From contig JBAIAA010000702.1 in the NCBI GenBank assembly GCA_037893245.1, positions 62,001 to 126,000 of the forward strand: a stretch of DNA of 64,000 nt, read 5' to 3'. Below, piece after piece: positions 9,840-19,945 of this stretch. Source of the DNA: Crossaster papposus. Its lineage: Eukaryota > Echinodermata > Asteroidea > Velatida > Solasteridae. Position numbers and translations under genes: made by a program. A model generated the notes under the pieces. It made no database searches and was not told the origin of the DNA. It saw only the letters and a program-made list of their open reading frames with translations. How positions within the stretch are numbered: the stretch's first letter is position 1; each line of letters opens with the position of its first letter.

Positions 9840-11450
9840 TGGAAGCCATTGACTTTCATTATAAATTTATCTTTAACAACTGGCATTGTACCCGACACAA
9901 TTGCTAGGGTTACACCCATTTTTTTAAAAGATGACCGTCAATTAGCTAATAATTATCGTCCTATATCTATCCTTAATTCGATTTTAAAAATACTTGAGCG
10001 TGCGGTTTACATTCGTTTATCTCATTTTTTTGATAAACATTTTTCTCTGATTCTCAGTTTGGTTTTAGAAAGAACCACTCTACCACACATGCCATTTTAC
10101 AGTTAATTGATAAAGTTACTGCTGGTCGTGAACAATCCTTGCATACAATGGGCGTTTTTTTGAACATCTCCAAGGCATTTGACACCTTAGACCATTCCAT
10201 TATTTTGGCCAAACTTTCCTATTATGGTATCAGGGGTATTGCCTTGGAGTGGTTCAGGGATTACTTTTCCAATAGGCATCAGTATGTTTGTTTTAATGGT
10301 AACAAATCTTCGCTTAAGTTGTTGTCTTGCGGTGTACCTCAAGGTTCTCTTTTGGGTCCCCTTCTTTTTTCTCTATTTATTAACGATTTTTCAACGTTTC
10401 CTTTATTATGTTTGCTGATGATTCTAATTTATTTTATTCTCATAGTAATGTTGACATACTTTTTGACAATGTGAACTCTGAACTTTGTCACATTTCCAAT
10501 TAGACCAAAGCCAATAAATGATCGCTTAATATTAATAAAACATTCTTTATGTTATTTAGTTATCAACAATTAATAATCCTTGTGATATTATATTTGACAA
10601 TGAGCCCCTTAAACGTATTGATTGTACTAAATTCTTTGGTTTATTCATTGATGAAAAACTGAATTGGAGCAATCATATTAATTATTTATGCAAATTGATT
10701 TCAAGAAATATTGGCATTATTAATAAATTGAAGCATTTCTTTCCTTCAAATATACTGTATAATATTTATAATGCTCTAGTACTAGGCATATATCTCACGG
10801 TATTCTTGCGTGGGGGAAATCGAGTGCATATGTATGGAACAGAATTCTTGCTCTTAGAATTGTCAATGGAGTTCATTTTCAAAGTCCTTCTGACCCGTTG
10901 TTTCATAATCACAACACTCTCAAAGTTAGTGATATATATGTATTGCAGCTTGGTGCATTTATGTATCAATTCAAGGCTAAAACATTACCAACATCTTTTC
11001 AGAATATATTTACTTTAAATACTCAAATTCATTCGTATCATACCAGATCTGCCAGAGATGTTCATATTCCCCGCGTACGTCTTTCTAAATCCATGAATTG
11101 TGTGTCCATGAATTGTGTGTCATTTCAGGGTCCTAAGTTCTGGAACTCTCTGAGTGATAATCTCAAGACAGTTAATAGTGTCCAAGCTTTAAAAAAGAAA
11201 CTTAAATCATGGCTTTTGGAAAAATATTGTCAAGATTGAATAATGCCATTTGTTTAATAGCCTCCTCGTGTTGTCTTGTCGTGTTCGTCTTTATACATGT
11301 ATGTCCTTGTGTATAGAAACTTAATTAACTCGTTGTGTACGTTTATTAATGTCATACTTTTACATTTATAATTTAAAGGTCATTAGGTACACATAAGGGG
11401 ATCTCCGGTTTATTAAAGTGGAAATAAATGAACTGAACTGAATTTCGACA
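9840..11450 (+). pseudogene. Decayed CR1/Jockey-like LINE, reverse transcriptase and 3' end
   Basis: Plus-strand fragments appear in LINE order. NNYRPISILNSILKILERAV (from about 9949) is the RT entry motif; ISKAFDTLDHS (10167) is RT block A; CGVPQGSLLGPLLFSLFIND (10330) is block B; a KLNWSNHI-like stretch follows near 10660; HSYHTRSARD and FWNSLSDNLKTVNSVQALKK (about 11030-11220) are the C-terminal tail. Several frameshifts separate them, the YADD motif is lost, and the 5' half (endonuclease) is absent. The 3' end carries TGAACTGAACTGAA just after 11420, as in short-tailed CR1/L2-type LINEs. Confidence 0.85.
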
Positions 11451-11584
11451 AATCAACAGCGCAGGCATAAAATGTATTGTGTTATAGTTTATAGGTGTTA
11501 TTTAAAATTCATTGGTTAAAATAAATGGGTCGCAAGCTAAGGCGGCTGAGAAGAAAGATATGGACAATTTAGACTTTGCGGGTT

Positions 11585-11640
11585 TTTTTTTTATTTTTAT
11601 GTTTTTTTTGGGGGGGGGTTGGGGGGGGGGGGGTGCTTTT
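11585..11640 (+). repeat. T-rich then G-rich low-complexity tract
   Basis: A T-run followed by nearly unbroken G with a few Ts, so an open frame of poly-Phe/Gly here is not meaningful. Confidence 0.8.
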
Positions 11641-11682
11641 GGCATTGATTCGGGAAGTGGGCATTCAGTGGCTCACGAACAT

Positions 11683-12023
11683 TTTTACTACCAAATTATT
11701 TAGAAATATTTTACTTATTTAAAAGTAAATAATGATTGTAGGCATCTACCAAATTATTGCGCTAGATATCCTGTAGTTGTTTTGAATTTTATTTTAACAA
11801 ATCACGATCGGCAGACGGCAATCGCAAAAAAAACAAAATAAAATAAGAACCACTGCACGACGCAGGCTGAAAACGAACGCCGTTGTTCTTGCTTTTCTCA
11901 GCATCCATGATTGTGAAACTTCCGGGCATGTCAGTTAAACGATATTTACTACAAAATACAACCCCCAAAATTCACCCATTCATGGCAATTCAAGCAATTA
12001 CCATTGGTGTATACTACCTTTAA
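11683..12023 (-). mobile_element. TTAA-flanked MITE family K1, copy 1 (one end lost)
   Basis: The right side ends GGTGTATACTACCTTTAA, matching the terminal motif TTAAAGGTAGGATACACC of the full copies at 52029-52386 and 58539-58925. The interior shares AATAATGATTSTAGGCATCT, GCGCTAGATATCCTG and GCATCCATGATTGT with them. The left terminal motif is missing. TTAA targets with AGG-starting ends suggest the Kolobok superfamily. Confidence 0.8.
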
Positions 12024-12322
12024 AAGGTGTTATCTGTTGCATACAACAGTAGAATAGATATCAAAAGTATATGCACAACTCTCTCACCTTTTATTGCCGG
12101 GTCTGCATCATTCAACCTGTTGATTGCCAGGGCTGGGCTACGGGAGTAAATATGTAAGGTTTCTATGTCCACGCGTGCCTTAATTGGGTTGTATTTAATT
12201 GAATAGTCAGCGTCTCTCCAATGTGCCCAGTCGAATGCGACGAAGATTCAAATTCACTCGTATAATAAAGAGGTCGCGTGCAGAATCCATTTGGTTTTTC
12301 CCCTACCTTGCCTTCCGAGTGA
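12024..12322. other. No feature recognised
   Basis: Minus-strand frames are open here (12163-12354) but neither composition nor similarity supports a gene. Confidence 0.4.
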
Positions 12323-12484
12323 CTATTTTTCAATGAAGCGTTGGTAAATGACATGCCGCCTTATGCGCTCCATACGCCTGTTACACATCTTCTCTATGTA
12401 CTCGTCGTTGTCACTGGCTCTCTTGAAGTACACGTAGTGATTGCGCGCGCAGGTAACATCACCAGTGATTAAGTAATAGGGGGC
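12323..12484 (-). CDS. Possible last exon of an unrecognised minus-strand gene
   Basis: A minus-strand frame begins after a TTAATAG acceptor-like site and ends at TAG (12325-12323). It contains LITGDVTCARNHYVYFKRAS and DEYIEKMCNRRMERIRRHVI, with protein-like composition, two Cys and a basic helical end. The reading is longer and more protein-like than expected by chance in AT-rich DNA. I do not recognise the family. It may be a host 3' exon or part of a transposon protein. Confidence 0.3.
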   Translation of the reverse strand, partial: APYYLITGDVTCARNHYVYFKRASDNDEYIEKMCNRRMERIRRHVIYQRFIEK

Positions 12485-13036
12485 CTATTAATAAATACCT
12501 AGGAGAGTTGCTGGATTTTGATTGGTCGAGACTCGATCACGTGGAGTGGATTATTATGTAGTAATAACCCGGCTTTCAAGAAGAAGCGAATAAATGTTCC
12601 AATAACCAACATTAATCAAGCATCTGTAAGCCAATGATTGGCCGAATGCAACAGCTCTACGGTTCCTTGTAACAAGGACCCGTTAAATATTGATACTGCG
12701 CGCTATAAATGTACGCGTAAAACGTTTGCATCTATACGCGCGGCATTTTAAAAAATGCGCTTGTCGTCTGTTAACGCTAGGGCGTTGCTGTGCACGACTA
12801 CAATTAGACCAATTTGTCTGAACAATAACATCGTGATTGTATTGTTACAATATTAACGCCGATTGTAGGAGCGGCTTAGCTTATTATTTTACTAATATTT
12901 TAATAACATTTTGAAGTAACCCGTTCATTACTCAAACCCCCCCCCCCCCCCCCCCCACTCACCGCCCCCCTCTCTTTTTAAGTCAATCAAAAAATAATAG
13001 AACGTACGTCTGCATTGGTGGTAAGGGGAAAATAGT
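12485..13036. other. Flank with a 20-bp poly-C tract
   Basis: No gene or terminal-repeat element seen. An uninterrupted C run sits at 12937-12956. Confidence 0.5.
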
Positions 13037-13440
13037 AATGTGGTGTTGACTAAGCAATTCGGAGTACAGACCTATGACTGACTCCCATATACGACTCTTC
13101 ACCCTTGCGAATTAAGCCGTTGAGCTAACTCCGGTTGGTATTTGAAGACATGAATCAATTCTTCTAAAGATAAGATTGCGAAATTTCGCGCTTAAAACTG
13201 CGAGAAAAAAACATCGGCCAGGACGTGGACTCGAACCCAGGCGACGGAACACCGCAGACAAGGAGGCTAACCACTCGGCCATTTGACTACCAGTCAACAT
13301 TGTTTCAAATCGATGTGACTTATGTTTGAAAGCTGGAGTAATAGCTCCATTGTAGAACGACTTAAACAAGTTATGTGGTGTTGACCAAGCATTCAGGAGT
13401 TCGGACTGTACTCATTGAACGACCCCCATATAGGACTCTT
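13037..13440. repeat. Direct repeat pair bracketing a SINE
   Basis: ATGTGGTGTTGACTAAGCA at 13037 returns with few changes at 13374, and both copies go on to GACTGACTCCCATATA-like and GACTCTT sequence. The spacing of about 336 bp contains the tRNA-derived unit at 13090-13290. This is either a tandem duplication or a composite repeat. Confidence 0.6.
13090..13290 (-). mobile_element. tRNA-derived SINE, copy 1
   Basis: On the minus strand the head reads AAATGGCCGAGTGGTTAGCC (box A of a Leu/Ser-type tRNA) and, about 40 bp on, GGGTTCGAGTCC (box B). A GCGAAATTTCGCAATCTTAT body follows, and then a second tRNA-like box A (GTTAGCTCAACGG). The acceptor stem does not pair well and no CCA or terminator follows, so it is a SINE and not a tRNA gene. 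A relative lies at 14080-14225. Confidence 0.7.
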
Positions 13441-14079
13441 TTGGGTTCTAGGGTTTCCGGCCCATAGTCCAGGCAAAATACATAATTTTGTTTTGTTGAC
13501 CTCAAACAAATTGCAACAAATTGTTTTTCACCACAGTTCACTTCTATAAGGTTTCTAGAATTACATACTAAAAATCTACAAACATCCAAGTGGTGGAAAT
13601 ATGTCTAATTTGCATAAATCGTTAATCCCTGCCATGTAATATATGTTTATTCCCATATTTGGGTATATATATATATATTTTTTTTTTGAAAAGTTTATTT
13701 TGGTGATTTAACTTACATATCCTTACTTGAATAACATTTGCTAAAGCATATAAGTGACTGAATAATTATGAGAACACAGTAATTATCCAAAATGACAACT
13801 TTGTGACCCTATAAATGTGCGCACATTACACTGTCTCCAGATATCATCATGTAGTCAGTATTGGTGAGCTTCAAATTCACCAAGTTGCTTACTGGCACAG
13901 TTATCATATTAAAACCTTATGAAAAATCATATGGACAATGATAACATTGTGATATTTAGCCCATATAAGGGAGGAGAATTAACGGAACGACGCCCTAAGT
14001 CTTGCTGCATATGCGAGCAAACGAACTCCGTCCCTATACGAAGGTGTGAACCTGAACTCCGCGGACAGTCCCAACCTGA

Positions 14080-14225
14080 GGAATTAAGCCGTTGAGCTAA
14101 CTCCGGCTGGTATTTGAAGACGAGAAATTCATTATTTTAAAGATAAGATTGCGAAATCGCGTGCGTTAAAACGCAGAACAAAACGACATCGGCCAGGTTT
14201 GGGACTCGAACCCAGGCGGCCGCGA
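14080..14225 (-). mobile_element. tRNA-derived SINE, copy 2 (head partly lost)
   Basis: The minus strand holds GGGTTCGAGTCCC (box B), the GCGATTTCGCAATCTTAT body and GTTAGCTCAACGGCTTAATT, matching copy 1. The region carrying box A is replaced by GC-rich GCGGCCGCGA/ATTATCTCGC units at 14215-14300. Confidence 0.65.
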
Positions 14226-15042
14226 CATAATTATCTCGCAGCCGCGACTCCCCAACACACGGCCGCGATATACTTATCTCGCGGCCTGCCGCGACTTAGT
14301 AGCAACCTTTTGATTCGGGACTGGAGACAAAGAGGACGGTAAGCCGAGCAAAAACATCGATCTGCGCATGCGCGAAACCGAACATGTCTGCATCTTGTTG
14401 AGTTTGGGAACGATTCTCGGGTGAAATAGCGTCCGGTCTGTAAGCACAACGGAGCGGTATATTTTGTACACCAGTAGGCGTTCTCTATGTCGTCAGTTGT
14501 TTTCTAAGACAAGTGAGCTGAAACAAATTAGGAATGTTTAGGACTTTTTACACATGTATAAGTTTCCAAAAAATATTTTGGGATTTGGGCTATTTTTGCG
14601 GGCTTGAAAAGCATAATATGTTCCATGGATAAATTATCTATACCTGGTGGTTATGCAAATATGAATCAAAAAATCACAAGATGTTTAAAGACCACGCCCC
14701 TTTTAGGGGCTTTCAGGGTTTTACTTGAGCCTATTCCAAACAACAGTCTCAGGTGTTTTCTAAGACCAAAACGTGATATGAAAGCAGTTTGGAGAATCCT
14801 AAAAGCTCTACTTATATGAATTTACATGTTTCAAAAATGTCATGTTGGAAAACATCAATTTTAGGGGCGAAAGTTAATTACAAATCAACAGCCGTCATTT
14901 TCATACTGTAAATCAGGATAACTCGGTGCATTGATGTCATACAGAAGCATTAACTTTTCATCATAGTCAGGTTCATAATGTACATATTGAAAGTTTCGTT
15001 CAATATTTTTGTGGATTTGCTAAACTATACATTAGGATATAC
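14226..15042. other. Non-genic, short palindromic units at the left end
   Basis: GGCCGCGAYATAMTTATCTC occurs twice at 14216-14285. The rest shows no exon or repeat boundary that I can place. Weak minus-strand frames at 14231-14471 come from the GC-rich part. Confidence 0.4.
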
Positions 15043-15329
15043 TTAAAGATGGACTACAACGAAAACTCACACATTAAATTTATTATCGGACCTTGTTTAT
15101 GTTGTGTTCAGGTAACACTTTATTGTTACGGTCATGTTTTTCTCTAAATAATTTTGTTGCAATTTAACCAAACAAATTAGACCTCGATTCTTCGATTTTG
15201 AAATTTCCCGCCCTGTACTGGTTCCCGGCAAAGATCCACTGAAAACCACAATGAAATCCACGATATAGTACCAGCGGACTTGTAAACCAGCGAAAAGTGA
15301 TGACGTACTACCCATGAAAACGCATACAT
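15043..15329 (+). mobile_element. TTAA-flanked element family X, left half
   Basis: It begins TTAA-AGATGGACTACAACG (TTAA at 15043-15046) and matches, in reverse complement, 25160-25444 almost base for base, ending at GAAAACGCATACAT. The right half is missing because another transposon starts at 15330. Confidence 0.8.
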
Positions 15330-16547
15330 TAGCCTCTGTCATGAAATGACGAAAATCAACCGAGGAGGGCGTTTTGCGGAAATTTGTCAATATGGCTTCC
15401 GAGCTCGCGCGTAAAACTAACGTAAGTAGCTATACCATGGAGGAAAGACAACAGATAGTTAGTGAATGGCGGGGAAATACTTATTAAAAAATGGCCAATC
15501 ATAAAACTAGATTTTCTTTCCTGCACTTGAAAAGACCCGCCGTGTATTTATGCTCCTTAAAAAAAACCGGTTAGGCCCAATTAACATTTAAACAAAACAA
15601 CAAATTCAGTGGCACTGAACTGAAGCTTTATTTGACGGAAAGCCATATTTGAATGCCATACAGTAAACAAACAACTTGATACATGTACAAGCAATATTAT
15701 TTTTGTATTTTTAATAATTTTTTGACATCAAATATAAATTTGGGGCTTTACACACAAACACTTGGTTCACATAATTACTATATGGACGTTAAACCTAAAA
15801 ATTCCTGATCCTGCAATGTTAATTTAAAAACCAGTTTTAAATACTGTCACATTAAATGTACAGACGCCTGTGAAATCTAGTAATATTTTACCCTTTTATT
15901 GACCTGACATTAAAAGAAGTTCGTAAATATTAAACTTGGATTTTCCAAGAATTATTTAATTGCGCCACGACCAATTAGGGAGCACTCGGTCGATTGTGTG
16001 CACAATTTTTCGGACTAAGCTTACACCTAAATTGTTAACAGAGGGTAAATAGCAAGCATTAATAACATTAACATGAATTTGCAGTTTGTCAACAAAGAAG
16101 TATGGCAACATTGCATGAGGAAAGTCTGCCCAACATTAACTGTTTATAAACAATGTAAACGTCGAAGTACAGCTATAGCTCTCCCAAAGGTCGAGTTGTC
16201 TCAACGGGCGAGTTGTCTCAACGGTCGACTTGTCCCGAGTCGTGTTGTCTCAACGGTCGACTTGTCTGACATCCGCTAGCTACGCACGTACGTATATAGC
16301 GCAGCACGCTTTCACAAACTGACCATTTTTTCAGTCGCTGTTTCTTTCTCTTTCGTAATTTTACGGTTTTGGATGACATTTAGCCTTATGCCTACGGTTT
16401 ATCCTTTCGAAATAACCACAGCCTTTAGAGCTCCGTCGTAAGCCATAAAGTTCTGACATCGACGACACACGTGTTGCTGTTGGTAAGCGCCGCCATTTTG
16501 ACAATTTTCCGCTCGTTGACCTTTTAGAAAGGTCATGACAGAGGCTA
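15330..16547 (-). mobile_element. 1.2-kb DNA transposon family T, copy 1
   Basis: Terminal inverted repeats TAGCCTCTGTCATGA...TCATGACAGAGGCTA are flanked by AT on both sides (15328-15329, 16548-16549). The whole element matches 43273-44435 in inverted orientation. Each end has an ATGGC start about 60-80 bp inside. One end codes (minus strand) for MSELYGLRRSSKGCGYFERI and then NRRHKAKCHPKP, also found in the other copy; the other end starts MASELARKTNV (plus strand). No full transposase is visible and the superfamily is unknown. It is inserted at the junction between family X and the palindromic element starting at 16548. Confidence 0.8.
16185..16270 (+). repeat. Short tandem repeat GAGTTGTCTCAACGG
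   Basis: About four degenerate copies of GAGTTGTCTCAACGGKCGA follow one another inside the 1.2-kb transposon. The other copy of the transposon (43.5 kb) lacks them, so the array arose after insertion. Confidence 0.6.
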
Positions 16548-16670
16548 ATGGTGGCCCTGAAGGGACTCCGCAGATCGCGAATATCGACGTCAAATTTGAC
16601 GTCAATATTCACGACTTTCCAAAAAAGTCGCGAATATTGACGTCAAATTTGACGTCGATAATAACAGTAC
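16548..16670. mobile_element. ATGGTGGCCC palindromic element, one half
   Basis: ATGGTGGCCCTGAAGGGACT is followed by repeated GACGTCAAATTTGACGTC palindromes. The same terminal motif bounds the complete element at 24959-25160 on both sides. Here only one terminus is present. Confidence 0.7.
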
Positions 16671-16679
16671 AATGCCAGA

Positions 16680-16870
16680 AAAATCGGTAACATTCTCCCT
16701 GGTACTAGTGGGTAATATCAGGTGATATCGGGTGGTAATAACAATGCAATGCCAGAAATAACGGTAAATAACGGTAAATAACGATTACATTTTCTCTGGT
16801 AATATTGGGTATTAATAATAATAGGTAAAGGGTGAAATATCGGGTGGTAATATAGTACCAGTTGAGCGCC
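16680..16870 (+). repeat. Imperfect duplication rich in GGTAATA words
   Basis: AATGCCAGAAAWAACGGTAA, GGTAATATYRGGT and similar words recur at about 85-bp spacing. No coding content. Confidence 0.5.
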
Positions 16871-17400
16871 GGCTTCGTTCTCGGGTTCGAATTCGTGCGC
16901 GTCGACCACGTTTCAGTCACAGCTTGGGAACGTTAAAAAATGATTTATTCCTTTCGTGTTGCCTTTTGGGCAAATTTCTTTGCTTCACATTGTCGATACT
17001 TAAATATTACAACATTATCTGTCTCAAAACACTCCGAAACATATCGCTATTGCCTCAATTTCAACTTTGATCGTGCAAAAATGTCGCGAAATTGTATGGC
17101 GATGGTGGATATGAATATTTAATTTAGAAACGTGACTGCATTACGTCAGTTGAGGGCGCACTGTCAGATGGCCGGACTGTTGGGTTTTTTAATCAGGATT
17201 TTCACGATGATGTAAACTCAGAAATCCCGAAGTGGTTCGTATTGTTTCCCGTACGATTCATGTTAAAAAATCACGAGACGCAGGCAGCATGCAAGCGAAG
17301 ATGGACTGCCTATTGAGTATTATTAGTTCGGAAGTCGGGAATTATTTTTACTTTTTGTTTGTTATTCAGAGTCGATGGTATTCTACGGAGCCCCTAAAGT

Positions 17401-18375
17401 ATGGTGGCTCTGAAGGGACATCGCACATCGCACATTTCTGCGCAGATTTCTGCGATGTCGCCGATTTTATCGCACATTTCGGCGCCGATTTCTGCGATAT
17501 TGCACATTTTATCGCACATTTCTGCGCCGATTTCTGCTATATTGCACATTTTATCGCACATTTCTGCGCAGAAATCTGCAATATCGCACATTTTATCGCA
17601 CATTTCTGCGCAGAATTCTGCGATATTGCAGATTTTATCGCACATTTCTGCGCTGAAATCTGCGACATCGCACATTTTATCGCACATTTCTGCGCCGATT
17701 TCTGCGACATTGCAGATTTTATCGCACATTTCTGCGCAGAAATCTGCGAAATTGCAGATTTTATCGCACATTTCTGCGCATAAATCTGCAACATCGCACA
17801 TTTTATCCACTGACCTCTACACATGGACAGATCATCATTGTTACACACTTGAAGTTGGCGCGAACTGGAAGTGCAACATGGCGGACCCACGACATCACTC
17901 TGTGAGCCAATGAAATGTCCAGGTGTAAGGTTTAGTCGGTACGGTACGTATGACGTAATGTTTATAAATACACAAATGTATAGAGTAAATCCACTGATCT
18001 CTACACCTGGACATTTCATTGGCTCACAGAAGTGACGTCTTGGGTCCGCCATGTTGCACTTCCAGTTCGCGCCGACTTCAAGCGTTAGCACAGCAGAATA
18101 TGGACAATGGTCCGTCCAGGTGTAGAGGTCAGTGATTTTATCGCACATTTCTGCGCCGATTTCTGCGACATTGCAGATTTTATCGCACATTTCTGCGCAG
18201 AAATCTGCGATATTGCAGATTTTATCGCACATTTCTGCGCATAAATCTGCAATATCGCACATTTTATCGCACATTTCTGCGCAGAATTTTTGCGATATTG
18301 CAGATTTTATCGCACATTTCTGCGCAGAAATCTGCGACATCGCACATTTTATCGCACAATTTATCGCACATTTTT
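17401..18375 (+). repeat. Palindromic satellite array (CTGCGCAGA type) behind an ATGGTGGC terminus
   Basis: The array opens with ATGGTGGCTCTGAAGGGAC, the terminal motif of the foldback family at 16548 and 24959. It then runs as about 57-bp units containing TTTATCGCACATTTCTGCGC plus GAAATCTGCGAYATTGCA; TTTCTGCGCAGAAA is itself a perfect palindrome. The array is open in several frames on both strands (HISAQISA, CAEMCDKM and similar), which is a property of the unit. A MITE interrupts it at 17808-18134. Confidence 0.85.
17808..18134. mobile_element. hAT-like MITE with 8-bp target duplication
   Basis: Inverted repeats CACTGACCTCTACAC...GTGTAGAGGTCAGTG extend through TGGACATTTCATTGGCTCAC, GGTCCGCCATGTTGCACTTC and CAGTTCGCGCC. 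ATTTTATC precedes (17800-17807) and follows (18135-18142) the element, an 8-bp duplication as made by hAT or P-type transposases. It is 327 bp and non-coding. Confidence 0.85.
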
Positions 18376-18868
18376 GTCAACATTCGAACGTGTGTTTGGC
18401 ATTTGAATGTCGAATAAGGAGCTGGTAGTATGAATATTGAACGTCGAACGAGGAACTACGTGCAAACAGCTTCGTACAGTATACCACACACATTCACTCC
18501 ATTTCGAATGCAGAATACTATTGAACTATTGAAAAAATTCAAATAAAATTAACCACCAGGGAGATAAATGTCCATTCTTAATTATTTTCTTTTCTTTTCG
18601 AGTTTTGTTTTATTTTTAACACAACAAAATACACAAAACAAAACAAATTATATAATTGTTATTACCGGTATTCAATCTGCACAAACTAAGTTTGAAGAAT
18701 TTGCAATTTGAGATACAAACTTGTGCACAGTATTTATACTGGCAAAGGCCATCTTTTGTTTACATAATTGAATCTGAATAAATACTCAAGTGTAGGCACC
18801 CGATGCTTAAATCTACAGTTACAAATAATAACAAAATAATGCAAAGATTCAAAATAAAATCAGGATGA
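18376..18868. other. AT-rich intergenic sequence
   Basis: No gene or repeat boundary seen. Confidence 0.4.
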
Positions 18869-19172
18869 TCAATATTGTATCCAAACCAATAGATTTATAA
18901 CATAATTATGTTTAAACGCACATGCATAGAGCATGGCTTTCCCACCAGTTTTTAAATTAAATCCATTCCTTTTAACTTGTTCACACTCAAACAAAATATG
19001 CTTCATTGTCTCTGAAAGATTTGAACAAAAAGAGTAAGAATCATCATCATCCACAATTTTTCTTTGGAAAAGTCTAACATTTGTCATTACCCCTAACCTT
19101 CCAAAATCCTCTAGAATCCTCCTTGCAAAATGCAGAACTTTGCAGGGAGAATCACTAAGGTCACTTGGAAGT
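18869..19172 (-). pseudogene. LINE C-terminal fragment with zinc-knuckle motif
   Basis: The minus strand codes for KVLHFARRILEDFGRLG, then MTNVRLFQRKIVDDDDSYSF and CSNLSETMKHILFECEQVK. The pattern D-x-C/S-x-FC...ET-x-x-H-x-LFEC is the zf-RVT-like tail found after the reverse transcriptase in many LINEs. No reverse transcriptase motif lies next to it, so this is a fragment. Confidence 0.65.
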
Positions 19173-19230
19173 TAATGCCGCGGGTTTGCATGATCGGGTT
19201 TGCTTAATCTCCTTTGTGCATCATAATTGA

Positions 19231-19395
19231 CTGGGTACGAAACGACTTGGGTACGAAACGACTTGGGTATACGAAACGACTTGGGTACGAAACGACTTGG
19301 GTACGAAACGACTTGGGTACGAAACGACCTGGGTACGAAACGACCTGGGTACGAAACGACCTGGGTACGAAACGACCTGAGTACGAAACGACCTG
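19231..19395 (+). repeat. 16-bp minisatellite GGGTACGAAACGACYT
   Basis: About ten head-to-tail units; one contains an extra TA. The first units end in CTT and the later ones in CCT, so the array grew in two blocks. It is open in two frames (YETTWVRND), which is a by-product of the unit. Confidence 0.95.
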
Positions 19396-19825
19396 CTTCG
19401 TTTTTTTTACACAGGGGTTAAAAACCCAGCATCATCAGTCCCTGCTTTGCATAGAATAAATACAAATTAAAAAATATGGCCACTGACTTGAAATTGAACC
19501 TTACAACAATGATAAGGCCTGTAACATTAACAATAAATTAACCGAATATTTGCCATATTGTCCCATTCCTCCATGGCTGTCCTAGCCACAATATACAAAA
19601 TCCTACCTTCTTTGGATACGTCCACGGTCCTGGAAAGCACTTGAAAGAGCAATGGGGTGGCTGGCGTCTTCACTTCCAAGACTAGAGGCACGGCTTGGCC
19701 TCGCTTACCCGGCTTGCCGATGCCGAATACCCTCGTGCGTGGTCTATATCAATGAACGACAACGTAGTGGCAGTTTGGGGCAATTTAAAGCTTTGCCATC
19801 GCGTATAACACTCTCTGAATTTAGC
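19396..19825. other. No feature recognised
   Basis: Mixed sequence downstream of the minisatellite. A GC-richer patch at 19620-19760 has an open plus-strand frame without recognisable content. Confidence 0.35.
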
Positions 19826-19945
19826 CTAGCTTTTCACGCTGAATTGTATTAGTTTAGATTTGACATAAGTTGTGTGCATACAGCAATACAAAGGACTTTC
19901 GTCGCCTTCATCTTCAGCTAAATTCGCGTCTGATGAAGACGCCAT
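19826..19945 (-). CDS. Possible short ORF or first exon, MASSSDANL
   Basis: The minus-strand ATG at 19945-19943 sits in CAAGATGGCGTC, a strong start context that also fits a YY1-type element. It opens an acidic N-terminus (MASSSDANLAEDEGDESPLY) ending at 19826. It could be the first exon of a host or transposon gene. No partner exon was identified. Confidence 0.25.
   Translation of the reverse strand: MASSSDANLAEDEGDESPLYCCMHTTYVKSKLIQFSVKS

Noticed and set aside
13205-13285. tRNA-Leu/Ser gene on the minus strand
   Set aside because: Boxes A and B are good, but the acceptor stem and variable arm do not fold well, a body follows with no terminator, and a second copy lies 1 kb away. It is a SINE head.
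17232-18428. Long open frames on both strands with HISAQISA- and CAEMCDKM-type repeats
   Set aside because: They arise from a satellite whose unit length keeps the frames open. The peptides exist in several registers, and there is no start or splice support.
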